From assembly GCA_016867265.1 (NCBI GenBank), contig VGJW01000013.1, positions 1 to 64,000 on the forward strand: a DNA stretch of 64,000 nucleotides, written 5' to 3'. This document shows positions 1-7,335 of this stretch, one piece after another (position 1 is the stretch's first letter; each line of letters opens with the position of its first letter). The notes beneath the pieces are model-generated. The model was not told the DNA's origin. It ran no database searches and saw only the letters and a program-made list of their open reading frames with translations. The translations under genes were made by a program, and so were the position numbers. The DNA comes from Candidatus Tanganyikabacteria bacterium. GTDB taxonomy: Bacteria; Cyanobacteriota; Sericytochromatia; S15B-MN24; VGJW01.

Positions 1-837
1 GCCATCCAATTGCGGCCCACGCTGGCGGTCAAGGATTGGCCCGGCCTGTTCACGGCCGGCCAGATCAACGGCACCTCGGGCTATGAGGAAGCTGCGGCGC
101 AGGGCCTGCTCGCCGGCCTGAACGCTGCCCGCCACGCGCGCGGGCAGGAGGGCGTCGTGCTGCCCCGGAACGGATCGTTCATCGGTACGCTCGTCGACGA
201 CCTGACGACGATGGACATTCCCGAACCCTACAGGATGCTGACGGCTAGGTCCGAATATCGTCTGGTGCTCAGGGGGGACAACGCCGACTTGCGCCTGACG
301 CCGCTCGGGCGTGACCTCGGGCTCGTGCCGGACGATCGCTGGCAGGCATTCCTGGAGCGGCGGGCGGCCATCGACGATGCCCTGGGCTGGCTGGGCCGTA
401 CGCGCATCCATCCCGCGCCCGACGTCGATGCGGCACTGGCGCCCCACGGTGAGGCCCTGGTCGTCCCGTGCTCGTTGGCGGAGTTGCTGCGGCGGCCGCG
501 TGTTCCGGCCGAGGTCGTCTGGGCCTTGGGGGGGCGCGATGGGGACGCTCCGGATGTGGTGGCGCAGGCTGGCATCGTGACCAAGTACGCCGGTTACATC
601 CGGCGCATGGAAGAGGATATCCGCCGGCAGGACGCGGCGGCGGCGGCACTCATCCCCGATGGCCTAGACTATGCCACGGTCGCGGGCCTGTCCCATGAGG
701 CGCGGGAGAAGCTTGGCCGTGTCCGGCCGGCGACCTTGGGCCAGGCCCAGCGGATTCCCGGCGTCACGCCCGTCGACGTCGGCCTGCTGCGGGTGCACCT
801 GGCGCGCCGGCCTGGCGCGGCCCCCGTGGTAGCATGA
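1..837 (+). CDS. mnmG: tRNA uridine-5-carboxymethylaminomethyl modification enzyme MnmG (GidA), C-terminal part
   Basis: MnmG works with MnmE to place the carboxymethylaminomethyl group on uridine 34 of tRNAs, using FAD and a folate one-carbon donor. The frame is open from the first base of the window, so only about the last 278 residues are present, against roughly 620 in the full protein. Visible family signatures are the FAD-domain motif TAGQINGTSGYEEAAAQG near the window start, the ARSEYRLVLRGDNADLRL segment and the helical C-terminal MnmE-binding domain (SHEAREKLGRVRPATLGQA, then IPGVTP). The frame ends at TGA 835-837. The 5' part lies outside the window, so its operon context is unknown; ETF-QO follows on the same strand after about 70 bases. 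Identification is secure. Confidence 0.95.
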   Translation, partial: AIQLRPTLAVKDWPGLFTAGQINGTSGYEEAAAQGLLAGLNAARHARGQEGVVLPRNGSFIGTLVDDLTTMDIPEPYRMLTARSEYRLVLRGDNADLRLTPLGRDLGLVPDDRWQAFLERRAAIDDALGWLGRTRIHPAPDVDAALAPHGEALVVPCSLAELLRRPRVPAEVVWALGGRDGDAPDVVAQAGIVTKYAGYIRRMEEDIRRQDAAAAALIPDGLDYATVAGLSHEAREKLGRVRPATLGQAQRIPGVTPVDVGLLRVHLARRPGAAPVVA

Positions 838-909
838 CAGTCTGATTGCTGCCTTTCCGGTCGGGTGACGTGGCCCGCCGGCCTTGTCGAAAAAAGAGGT
901 TTGCGCGCC

Positions 910-2613
910 ATGGAACGCGACGTCGCCGAGATGGGCCTGGTCATCGTGGGCGGGGGGCCTGCCGGCTTCTCGTGCGCCCTGCGTCTCGCCCAGCTCATCG
1001 ATGCCCACAACGCCGACGTGGCGGCTGGACGGGTGGCAGGCACGCCCCTCGACAAGGAATCGATCGTGGTTCTCGAGAAGGCCACGGACATCGGCAGTCA
1101 CCAGCTGTCCGGCGCCGTGCTGGATCCCCGGGCCCTGCGCGAGCTGGTGCCCGACTTCGAGGCCAAGGGCTGCCCCGTCGAGTCCCTCGTGACCTCGGAC
1201 GAGGTGCTCGTGCTGGGGGAGGACTGGCAGTTCCGCCTGCCCGTGGTGCCGCCGGCGCTCGACAACCACGGCAACTTCATCATCTCGCTCAACCGCTTCA
1301 CGGGCTGGCTTGCGGGCCTCGTGGAGCAGGCGGGCATCACCGTGGCTCCGGGCATGCCCGTCGGCAGCGTGCTCTACGAGGACGGGCGCGTCACGGGTGT
1401 CCGTGGCACCGACAACGGCCTCGATCGCAACGGTCAGCCCAAGGGAGGCGCCTACCAGCCCGGCACGGACTTCCTGGCACCCTTGACCATCTTTGCGGAG
1501 GGTACCCGTGGCCACTTGGCCAAGGACCTCATCGCCCGTCTGGGTCTGGATGAGGGGCGTCACCCCCAGCGCTGGTCCCAGGGCATCAAGGAAATCTGGA
1601 AGATTCGGCCGGAGAAGCACCAACTGGGCAAGGTCACCCACACCATGCGCTGGCCGCTGCGCAGCGAGGAGTACGGCGGCAGTTTCATCTACCACATCGC
1701 CGATCATCACGTCTCCATCGGCTTCGTGTCGGGCCTCCAGTACGCCGACCCGCGCTTCGATCCTCATCGGACGATGCAGCAGTTCAAGACCCATCCGTTC
1801 GTCCGTGACCTGCTGGAGGGCGCGACGCTCGTCCGCTACGGTGCCAAGACCATTCCTGCCGGTGGCTGGCACACCATGCCGAAGATGTCCTTTCCGGGCG
1901 GCCTGCTGCTTGGCGACAGCGCGGCGCTCGTCAACGGCATGCGCCTCAAGGGCATCCACACCGCCATGAAGTCGGGCATGTTGGCTGCCGAGACGGCCTT
2001 CGAGGCGATGAAGCGCGGCGAGGCCACGCAAGAGGTCCTCGACGCCTACGAGACCCGGCTGCGCGCGTCGTGGGTGGGCAAGGAGCTGCGGGCCGTCCGT
2101 GACTTTCACCAGGGCTTCGAGCGGGGCCTCTTCCCCGGTCTCATCAATGCGGGCTTCGTGACGGTCTCGGGGGGCAAGGGCCTTTTTACCGACGGTCTGG
2201 GCGACGAGGGCGGGCACAGTCGGATGCAGACGCTTGCGGCCTATTATCCGGACGGCGTGCCTGCCGATGACTTCCGCCCCGATGGCGTCCTGACCTTCCG
2301 CAAGCTGGACGAAGTCATCAAGAGCGGAACCATCCACGAGGAAAACCAGCCTTGCCACCTCGTCATTGCCGAGGAGGCGCGCGAGGATATCTGCAACGAC
2401 CGCTGCACGCGTGAGTACGGCAACCCCTGCCAGCACTTCTGCCCGGCACAGGTCTACGAGATGGTGGCGGCGGCCGAGGGCGAGCGCGCCAAGCTCGTCA
2501 TCAATGCCTCCAACTGTGTGCACTGCAAGACCTGCGACATCATGGACCCCTACCAGGTCATCCAGTGGGTCGCACCTGAGGCCGGCGGCGGCCCCGTCTA
2601 CAGCGGCATGTAG
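910..2613 (+). CDS. Electron transfer flavoprotein:ubiquinone oxidoreductase
   Basis: ETF-QO is a membrane-associated FAD and [4Fe-4S] enzyme. It passes electrons from acyl-CoA dehydrogenases, through ETF, to the quinone pool. The 567-residue protein starts with the dinucleotide-binding motif VIVGGGPAGFSCALRL near residue 11 and has the typical DIGSHQLSGAVLDPRAL segment. It ends with the ferredoxin-like region NASNCVHCKTCDIMDPYQ and the family-specific ending GGGPVYSGM, so it is full length. I chose the ATG at 910 because AGAGG lies about 10 bases upstream; a GTG at 865 would add 15 unconserved residues. No ETF subunit genes are in the window. Its presence implies respiratory oxidation of fatty or amino acids. 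Two hairpins follow the stop codon. Confidence 0.95.
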   Translation: MERDVAEMGLVIVGGGPAGFSCALRLAQLIDAHNADVAAGRVAGTPLDKESIVVLEKATDIGSHQLSGAVLDPRALRELVPDFEAKGCPVESLVTSDEVLVLGEDWQFRLPVVPPALDNHGNFIISLNRFTGWLAGLVEQAGITVAPGMPVGSVLYEDGRVTGVRGTDNGLDRNGQPKGGAYQPGTDFLAPLTIFAEGTRGHLAKDLIARLGLDEGRHPQRWSQGIKEIWKIRPEKHQLGKVTHTMRWPLRSEEYGGSFIYHIADHHVSIGFVSGLQYADPRFDPHRTMQQFKTHPFVRDLLEGATLVRYGAKTIPAGGWHTMPKMSFPGGLLLGDSAALVNGMRLKGIHTAMKSGMLAAETAFEAMKRGEATQEVLDAYETRLRASWVGKELRAVRDFHQGFERGLFPGLINAGFVTVSGGKGLFTDGLGDEGGHSRMQTLAAYYPDGVPADDFRPDGVLTFRKLDEVIKSGTIHEENQPCHLVIAEEAREDICNDRCTREYGNPCQHFCPAQVYEMVAAAEGERAKLVINASNCVHCKTCDIMDPYQVIQWVAPEAGGGPVYSGM

Positions 2614-2619
2614 CCGAGG

Positions 2620-2652
2620 GCGGCCTGTGCGTTCTGAAGACGCGCAGGCCGC
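2620..2652 (+). terminator. Hairpin just after the ETF-QO gene
   Basis: A 12-base arm at 2620-2631 pairs with 2641-2652 with a single G-U type mismatch and a 9-base loop. There is no clear T-run, so it may act together with the A/T-flanked hairpin that follows. Confidence 0.5.
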
Positions 2653-2663
2653 TTGGCAAGACG

Positions 2664-2696
2664 AAAGCCGGGAGGCCCGATGGACTTCCCGGCTTT
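2664..2696. terminator. Bidirectional intrinsic terminator between convergent genes
   Basis: A perfect 10-base inverted repeat, AAAGCCGGGA at 2664-2673 and TCCCGGCTTT at 2687-2696, lies between the convergent ETF-QO and ferredoxin genes. The A-rich left edge and T-rich right edge fit a terminator that works in both directions. Confidence 0.65.
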
Positions 2697-2733
2697 GACG
2701 TGATGCACGGCAGGCCAGCTGGCACCACAGGCT

Positions 2734-2931
2734 TCAGTCCGGCTCGATGGCACCGTCGATGGGACAAGCGGCGAGGCAGGCCCCGCATGAGATACAGACG
2801 GCTTCGTCGATGAAGTAGAAGTTCGTCCCCTTGGCGTTGTTGCCGTCACCCGGGTGGATGCAGTCGACGGGACAGACGGGAACGCAGTCGGCGACGCCTT
2901 CGCAGGCGTCCTTGAGAATGACGTAGGACAT
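2734..2931 (-). CDS. Small two-cluster ferredoxin, cyanobacterial CEGVADC type
   Basis: This is a 65-residue soluble electron carrier with two iron-sulfur binding halves. The first half has Cys10, Cys16, Cys20 (followed by Pro) and Cys24 in the sequence CEGVADCVPVCPVDCIHPG. The second has Cys46-x2-Cys49-x2-Cys52-x3-Cys56-Pro. The CEGVADC start and the NAKGTNFYFID linker closely resemble a small ferredoxin known mainly from cyanobacteria. I chose the ATG at 2931 (MSYVILKD) because the extra 14 residues encoded upstream do not look like a ferredoxin. Its physiological partner is not evident. It is convergent with ETF-QO, but a direct electron link between the two would be speculation. Confidence 0.93.
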   Translation of the reverse strand: MSYVILKDACEGVADCVPVCPVDCIHPGDGNNAKGTNFYFIDEAVCISCGACLAACPIDGAIEPD

Positions 2932-3023
2932 GGAGAGTAACCCCGGCACGAGCGGAGGCGGGACGGCCCCCATGGATGGACCATGCTAGGGTTGCACGGA
3001 GTCCCTGTCAAACCGGGGGCGCT

Positions 3024-3803
3024 TCAGTGCTGCAATTTCCAGCCGGACCGGAACACGGCCGTGACGCCCAGCAAGGCACAAGCTGCCAGCCCGCCAACGA
3101 TGGCGAAGCCTTGGCCCACGGGCAGGGCCGCGTGGCCTGTGACGGCCCAGCGCAACATGTCGACCATGGGCGTCATCGGGTTGAACCGCGAAATCAGCGC
3201 GAGCGGTCCCGGCAGGCCCGCCTGGTGGACCGACAGAAACACGCCCGCGGTGTAGACGAGCGGTGTCACGAGGAAGGTTTGCGGGATCGACATCTGGTCG
3301 AAGCTTTCGGCGGCAAGGCCCATGAACAGGCCCAAGCTGGCAAAGCAGACGGCCAGCAGGATGACGAGGCCGACGAGGGCCACGGGATGGACGGGCGCGG
3401 ACGCTCCGTAGGGAGTACCCACGAGCAGGCCCACGCCCAGAACCAACCCGGCAATGAGCAGCGCCCGCAGGATGGTCCCCGAGAGCAGCCCCAGCACCAT
3501 CTCGAGCCTGGAGAGCGGCGCGACCAGAAGCTCCTGGATGCTGCCCGTGAAGCGAAGGATGAACAGCGAGGCCGCCGACTCCCCGAAGCTGGTCTCGACG
3601 ATCTGCATGAACATCAGCCCGGGCAGCAGGAAAGCCACGTAGGGCAGGCCCTCCATCTCCCCCACGGCACGGCCGAGGCCGATGACGAAGACCGTCAGGA
3701 AGAGGACGGTGGCGATGAGCGGAGGCCAGACGACCTGGTTGATGATGCGGAACGTCCGGCGCAATTCGCGGCGGCAGAGCGTCCAGAGGCCGACGAGGTT
3801 CAT
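3024..3803 (-). CDS. ABC-2 type exporter membrane subunit
   Basis: This 259-residue integral membrane protein of the ABC-2 permease family has about six hydrophobic segments: near residues 22-45, 56-75, 100-120, 135-160, 170-195 and 225-250. The FRFTGSIQELLVAPLSR-like central segment typical of NodJ/DrrB-type permeases is present (here LRFTGSIQELLVAPLSRLEM). The ATG at 3803 overlaps the TGA of the preceding ATPase gene as ATGA, so the two are almost certainly translationally coupled and form one transporter. Exporters of this type move drugs, lipids or polysaccharides; the substrate cannot be told from the sequence. The upstream extension of the frame is an artefact of the overlapping ATPase gene. 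Confidence 0.88.
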   Translation of the reverse strand: MNLVGLWTLCRRELRRTFRIINQVVWPPLIATVLFLTVFVIGLGRAVGEMEGLPYVAFLLPGLMFMQIVETSFGESAASLFILRFTGSIQELLVAPLSRLEMVLGLLSGTILRALLIAGLVLGVGLLVGTPYGASAPVHPVALVGLVILLAVCFASLGLFMGLAAESFDQMSIPQTFLVTPLVYTAGVFLSVHQAGLPGPLALISRFNPMTPMVDMLRWAVTGHAALPVGQGFAIVGGLAACALLGVTAVFRSGWKLQH

Positions 3804-4741
3804 GGTGTCGTCTCCGCCCCGGGCTGTCGGGTCGTCAGCTCGAGGAAGACATCCTGCAGGCTGCGATGGCGCAGCTCGACACGCGCTACGGTACCAAGCC
3901 CGCTCAGGACCGCGAGGCACTCCGCCACCTGCGTCGGAGCGAGGTCGCCGACCCGTACCTGCCTGCGTGCCTCGTCCCGGAGCAGACCCGGCCAGGACGC
4001 ATCAGGCGCCGGGTCGGGTAAGGGCCCGGCATAGGTGACCTCGAGGATTTGCCGTTCGCCCTCGCCCGTAAGATCCCGGGTCGGGGCCAGCGCCAAGATG
4101 CGTCCCTCGCGCATGATGCCGATGCGGCTGCAGAGTTGCTCGGCTTCCTCGAGGTAATGCGTCGTCAGGATAATCGTCAGGCCCTCGTCGCGGCTGAGCG
4201 CACGCAGCATCGACCACAGGGCGAAGCGCAACTCGACGTCGACGCCGGCGGTGGGCTCGTCGAGCACCAGCACCCGCGGCCGGTGGATCAGCGCCCGCGC
4301 GATGGTCAGACGGCGCTTCATGCCGCCGCTCATCTTCTGGACCTCGCCATCGCGCTTGTCCCACAGGTCGAAGCGACGCAGCAGCTCGTCGGCGCGTTCG
4401 GCGCAAGTGCGCGGCGGGATGCCGAAGTAGCCGGCCGAGTAGACCAGCGTCTCGCGCACCGTCAGGTAACGGTCGAAGTTGTACTCCTGCGGGGCAAGGC
4501 CGATGGCAGCGCGGGCCCGGCGCGGCTCGCGGACGACGTCGGCGCCGTGGACCTCGAGCCGACCCGACGTGGGCAGCGTCAGCCCCACGAGGCAGGACAA
4601 CGTCGTCGTCTTGCCGGCACCGTTCGGGCCGAGCAGCCCGAAGAACTCACCTTCCGGGACATCCAGATCCAAGCCACGGACGGCCTCGAGGGTCCCGTAC
4701 CGCTTGACCAGGCCCGCGATGCGGACGGCCGGCGCCGTCAG
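3800..4741 (-). CDS. ABC transporter ATP-binding subunit
   Basis: This is the ATPase that powers the ABC-2 permease encoded directly downstream. Visible motifs are Walker A GPNGAGKTT, the signature MSGGMKRRLTIARAL, Walker B VLVLDEPTAGVD and the switch histidine in ILTTHYLEEAE, followed by a roughly 100-residue C-terminal domain. The start is uncertain. A TTG at 4672 would delete the first beta strand. The conserved N-terminal strand (VRIAGLVKRYGTLEAVRGLDLDV) needs the frame to begin near 4741, where the only candidate is a CTG overlapping the TGA of the zinc-ribbon gene. The zinc-ribbon gene, ATPase and permease appear to form one operon. Confidence 0.9.
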   Translation of the reverse strand: MTAPAVRIAGLVKRYGTLEAVRGLDLDVPEGEFFGLLGPNGAGKTTTLSCLVGLTLPTSGRLEVHGADVVREPRRARAAIGLAPQEYNFDRYLTVRETLVYSAGYFGIPPRTCAERADELLRRFDLWDKRDGEVQKMSGGMKRRLTIARALIHRPRVLVLDEPTAGVDVELRFALWSMLRALSRDEGLTIILTTHYLEEAEQLCSRIGIMREGRILALAPTRDLTGEGERQILEVTYAGPLPDPAPDASWPGLLRDEARRQVRVGDLAPTQVAECLAVLSGLGTVARVELRHRSLQDVFLELTTRQPGAETTP

Positions 4742-4950
4742 ATGACGCCCCCGTACTTCATCGAGCCGCGCTTGCGGCGACGTCGGGGCGGCGCAGGATC
4801 AGGCTCCCCCAGGCTGTCGAGGGGCGTCCAGCCGCATTCGGGGCACTTGGCCAGTTCGAGGCGGATGGGATTTGCGTCCGTCGCCGTCACACTGAAGTTA
4901 TGCTGGCAGCGACGGCAGCAGAAGGTGTAGGTGACGGTCTCCTGCGCCAT
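4738..4950 (-). CDS. Small zinc-ribbon protein
   Basis: This 70-residue protein has two cysteine pairs: a CC-x2-C knuckle near residue 11 and a C-x2-C (KCPECGW) near residue 37. They would bind one zinc in a ribbon fold. The C-terminal third is Pro- and Arg-rich and positively charged. The ATG at 4950 (MAQETVTY) gives a compact protein; an upstream start would run into the divergent ygfZ promoter region. The stop overlaps the likely start of the ABC ATPase gene. The function is unknown; a regulatory or nucleic-acid-binding role is only a guess. Confidence 0.7.
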   Translation of the reverse strand: MAQETVTYTFCCRRCQHNFSVTATDANPIRLELAKCPECGWTPLDSLGEPDPAPPRRRRKRGSMKYGGVI

Positions 4951-4970
4951 GATGGGGAGAAGTCTAGCAG

Positions 4971-5927
4971 ATGAACGCACAACAACTGGTGACGGCGGTC
5001 CCCGCCCACGGCCCGGCGCGGCCCGTGGGCCTACTTCGTGTTGAAGGCAAGGACGCCGCCTCGTTTCTGAACGGCTACACCACCCAGGAGGTCGCGACGC
5101 TCGCCACGGGAAACGTCCGGTTCGGTGCCATCACCGACTGGAAAGGGCAGGTGACGGATGTCGTGACCTTCGTCGGCTTGGCCGAAGCCATCCTGCTCGT
5201 CGGGACGCCCGGGCGTATCCGGGCCGTGCACAAGGGCCTGCAACGCTACCTGCTGGGCGTGGACGTGCGTCTCTCGGCGGTTTCGGGATGGCAGGCGCTG
5301 GACATGCCGGGGGCACCCGATGGCTGGCCAGGCGTGACGGAAGGCGGGGCAGCCGTGGCCGCATGCCTTGGTGCTGCGGCGATGGACGGGGACGGAGCCA
5401 TCCTGATCGGGCCCGCCCATCCGGGGCCGGCGGCCCGATTGCTGGTGCCGGCGGAGCATGAGGCGGCCTGGGGCGAAGCATTGGCCGTTGCCGGTTGGTC
5501 GATGCTGGACGACGAGGCGGTCACGCGATATCGCATCGCCAGCGGCTGGCCCGAGCCCGATAGGGACCTGCCCCTGGCCTGCAATCCGTGGGAGGCCCGG
5601 CTGGCACCGTTCGTCCGGATGGACAAGGGTTGTTACCTGGGCCAGGAGGTGGTGGCGCGCCTGATCAACTACAAGCGGGTCCAGCGCTGGCTGATGGGCA
5701 CGCGCGCGGATGCGGCCGTGCCCGAAGGCGTGGCCTTGCTGGCGGATGGCGTTGAGGTGGGCCGGATGGGCTCCTCGGTCCCGGATGGAGCCGGCGGCTG
5801 GCTGGGCCTGGCGCTGGTGGGCGCTGCCGCGGCCGAGCCGGGAGTTGTCCTTACGACTGCCGAGGGCGTGGCGTTGATGCTCGAGGACCGTCCCCTGTGG
5901 GCCGGAGCTGCCCCCGCAGCCACCTAA
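4971..5927 (+). CDS. YgfZ/GcvT-family folate-binding protein
   Basis: This 318-residue protein belongs to the YgfZ family, folate-binding relatives of the glycine-cleavage T protein that support iron-sulfur cluster assembly and tRNA modification. The family hallmark KGCYLGQEVVARLINY (K-G-C-Y-x-G-Q-E) is intact near residues 219-234, and the N-terminal region has the expected LRVEGKDAASFLNGYTTQ. The start ATG at 4971 lies about 20 bases from the divergent zinc-ribbon gene. The last 77 bases overlap, tail to tail, the 3' end of the JAMM gene on the other strand, which is unusual. Assignment to the family is firm; the exact role is inferred. Confidence 0.9.
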   Translation: MNAQQLVTAVPAHGPARPVGLLRVEGKDAASFLNGYTTQEVATLATGNVRFGAITDWKGQVTDVVTFVGLAEAILLVGTPGRIRAVHKGLQRYLLGVDVRLSAVSGWQALDMPGAPDGWPGVTEGGAAVAACLGAAAMDGDGAILIGPAHPGPAARLLVPAEHEAAWGEALAVAGWSMLDDEAVTRYRIASGWPEPDRDLPLACNPWEARLAPFVRMDKGCYLGQEVVARLINYKRVQRWLMGTRADAAVPEGVALLADGVEVGRMGSSVPDGAGGWLGLALVGAAAAEPGVVLTTAEGVALMLEDRPLWAGAAPAAT

Positions 5928-6552
5928 GGCCCAGGATACCCGCGAGGCGCCACGACTGGCGCCAGTCGGCGGGTAGCGGTCTCGCGTCCGGGGCTGGGGC
6001 CGTCGGGACGTTGCGTGTCGCCCGATGCGGCAAGACGACCCAGGAGACGCGTGCCGCCGGCACGCCCCGGAAGCATCCTGTCTCGCCCGTGTGAGGGTCG
6101 TGGACCATCGCCACTTGCCAAGGCTGGCGGAAGTGATGGCCATGCGTGTGTTGGTCCGTTCCCGACATGAAGACGCCCAGCCCGGGATGAGTGTGGTACC
6201 AACCCAGCAGCATCAGGCCCGGCGCTTCGTCCGCCATCTGCGCGAGCAACGCCGTCCATGTCGCTGGCGTGAAGGCCAGGTGGACGCCCGAACCCCGGGT
6301 TTCAGGCGCGGCCACGGCCGTCATGATCTCGATGAGGGTATCGCTGCCGTCGTGGTGGACCTGCCCAAGCAGCAGACCTCCGACCTCGCACGCCGGTGAG
6401 CTTTCCCCGTGGATCCGCACCTTTTCCATCGCCCGGGCGTGCACGACGAGGTCTGCCGTCGTGACTGTCGAGCCCAGTGCAAGCCTGCGTCCCGCGGGGT
6501 CGTTGCCGGCTTCTGCCCAAGGATCGGGGGTGGCCTCACGCCACTCGATCAT
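5851..6552 (-). CDS. JAMM/MPN metallo-isopeptidase of the ubiquitin-like operon (deconjugase)
   Basis: This is the last gene of the ubiquitin-like operon, encoding a 233-residue JAB/MPN-domain protein. All catalytic elements are visible: Glu56 in EVGGLLLG, His120 and His122 in YHTHPGLGVFMSGTD, Ser130 and Asp133. This is a perfect H-x-H-x7-S-x2-D zinc site. JAMM enzymes cleave isopeptide bonds or trim ubiquitin-like tails. Next to Ubl, E1 and E2 genes, the likely role is maturing the Ubl (removing its final Ala) and/or removing it from targets. The start ATG at 6552 is 4 bases after the E2 stop. The Arg-rich C-terminal tail, about 25 residues, is encoded antisense to the end of ygfZ. Family assignment is secure; substrates are inferred. 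Confidence 0.93.
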   Translation of the reverse strand: MIEWREATPDPWAEAGNDPAGRRLALGSTVTTADLVVHARAMEKVRIHGESSPACEVGGLLLGQVHHDGSDTLIEIMTAVAAPETRGSGVHLAFTPATWTALLAQMADEAPGLMLLGWYHTHPGLGVFMSGTDQHTHGHHFRQPWQVAMVHDPHTGETGCFRGVPAARVSWVVLPHRATRNVPTAPAPDARPLPADWRQSWRLAGILGLRWLRGQLRPTGDGPRASTPRPRQS

Positions 6553-6556
6553 GTAC

Positions 6557-7072
6557 TCACAGCTCCCGCCACTCGAGGCGCGGGCGTTCCGGGGCCTCGG
6601 GGGGCTTCGGGCTTGGCCGTTCGGCCAGCGGAAAAAGGTCGAGATGGGCTTCGTACCAGTCGGCAGCCTCGCCATGGGCTGCGCTGTCGAAGTCGAAGAG
6701 CAGGGGATCCGCGCGCAGGATGTCGATCAGGCGGAGCACCAGATCGCCCAGTGTCTCGCCCACCAGCCACCGCGACCCCAGACAGAAGGTGCCGTTGGCG
6801 AAGACGTGCGGGTGGAAGACCGGCGAGAGCGCCCGGACGACGGGTGCGCTCAGCGGATAGGTCGAGGGCAGCCGAATCTCGAGGCGATGCTGCTCCCTGC
6901 GCACGGGGGTGTCCCCATCGACCTTCTCGATGGCCGGGAGATTGAGCCGGATCAGATGCCGGTCAGGCGGCGTGCCTTGCGTCTGGAGCACCTCCACGAC
7001 CGCCGGCATCGTGGCCGCAAGCGCTCCCAGTGCCTTGGCATCGGCTTCCAGGCGCCGTCGCCGTGCTTCCAT
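6557..7072 (-). CDS. E2-like ubiquitin-conjugating enzyme (UBC fold)
   Basis: This 171-residue protein resembles eukaryotic E2 enzymes in its core. An IRLPSTYPLSAP segment (residues 66-77) matches the YPxxPP region. FHPHVFANGTFCLG (residues 86-99) matches the active-site loop HPNVxxNGxxCL, with Cys97 as the predicted thioester cysteine. The E2 HPN motif reads HPH here. A Trp at 102 and a helix (GDLVLRLIDIL) follow as expected. The gene lies 2 bases after the Ubl stop and 4 bases before the JAMM start. It would accept the Ubl from the E1-like enzyme and transfer it to a target or to an E3. Full conjugation activity is inferred from the motif and neighbours. Confidence 0.9.
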   Translation of the reverse strand: MEARRRRLEADAKALGALAATMPAVVEVLQTQGTPPDRHLIRLNLPAIEKVDGDTPVRREQHRLEIRLPSTYPLSAPVVRALSPVFHPHVFANGTFCLGSRWLVGETLGDLVLRLIDILRADPLLFDFDSAAHGEAADWYEAHLDLFPLAERPSPKPPEAPERPRLEWREL

Positions 7073-7074
7073 CG

Positions 7075-7335
7075 TCAGGCTCCGGCCTCGAGCAAAGGGA
7101 CGACCTCGAGCAGGTCACCGTTCTGCACGCCGCAAGGTCCCAGCGCACCCTGGGCCGGCAACTGGCTCCCGAGGCGCACGCAGCGCAGCATGAAGTCGGT
7201 GTCGCGGGGCAGACGCCAGTTCTGGCGGCTGGCCTCAATCAGCTCCTCGACGGTGTAGTCGATGGGCAGGCGGACCTCGGCTTGGCGCGATTTGTCCAAG
7301 GTCCGAATCGTCACGGCAATCACGTCATCATCCAT
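7075..7335 (-). CDS. YukD-like ubiquitin-like protein (Ubl modifier)
   Basis: This 86-residue protein has a predicted beta-grasp fold. Paired N-terminal strands (VIAVTIRTLDK, AEVRLPID) are followed by a helix (VEELIEASRQNW) and C-terminal strands ending in CGVQNGDLLEVVPLLEAGA. The CGxxNGDxLEV signature matches YukD-type ubiquitin-like proteins. The C-terminus ends Leu-Glu-Ala-Gly85-Ala86, so removal of one residue would expose a terminal Gly like that of mature ubiquitin. The start ATG at 7335 overlaps the end of the E1 gene by 8 bases, and the stop is 2 bases before the E2 start. Between E1 and E2 genes and near a JAMM gene, it is best read as the modifier. A pure sulfur-carrier role (as in ThiS or MoaD) is less likely because an E2 is present. 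Confidence 0.88.
   Translation of the reverse strand: MDDDVIAVTIRTLDKSRQAEVRLPIDYTVEELIEASRQNWRLPRDTDFMLRCVRLGSQLPAQGALGPCGVQNGDLLEVVPLLEAGA

Noticed and set aside
664-2523. Long open frame on the minus strand across ETF-QO
   Set aside because: It lies antisense to a well-conserved gene and has no recognisable domain; such shadows are common in GC-rich DNA.
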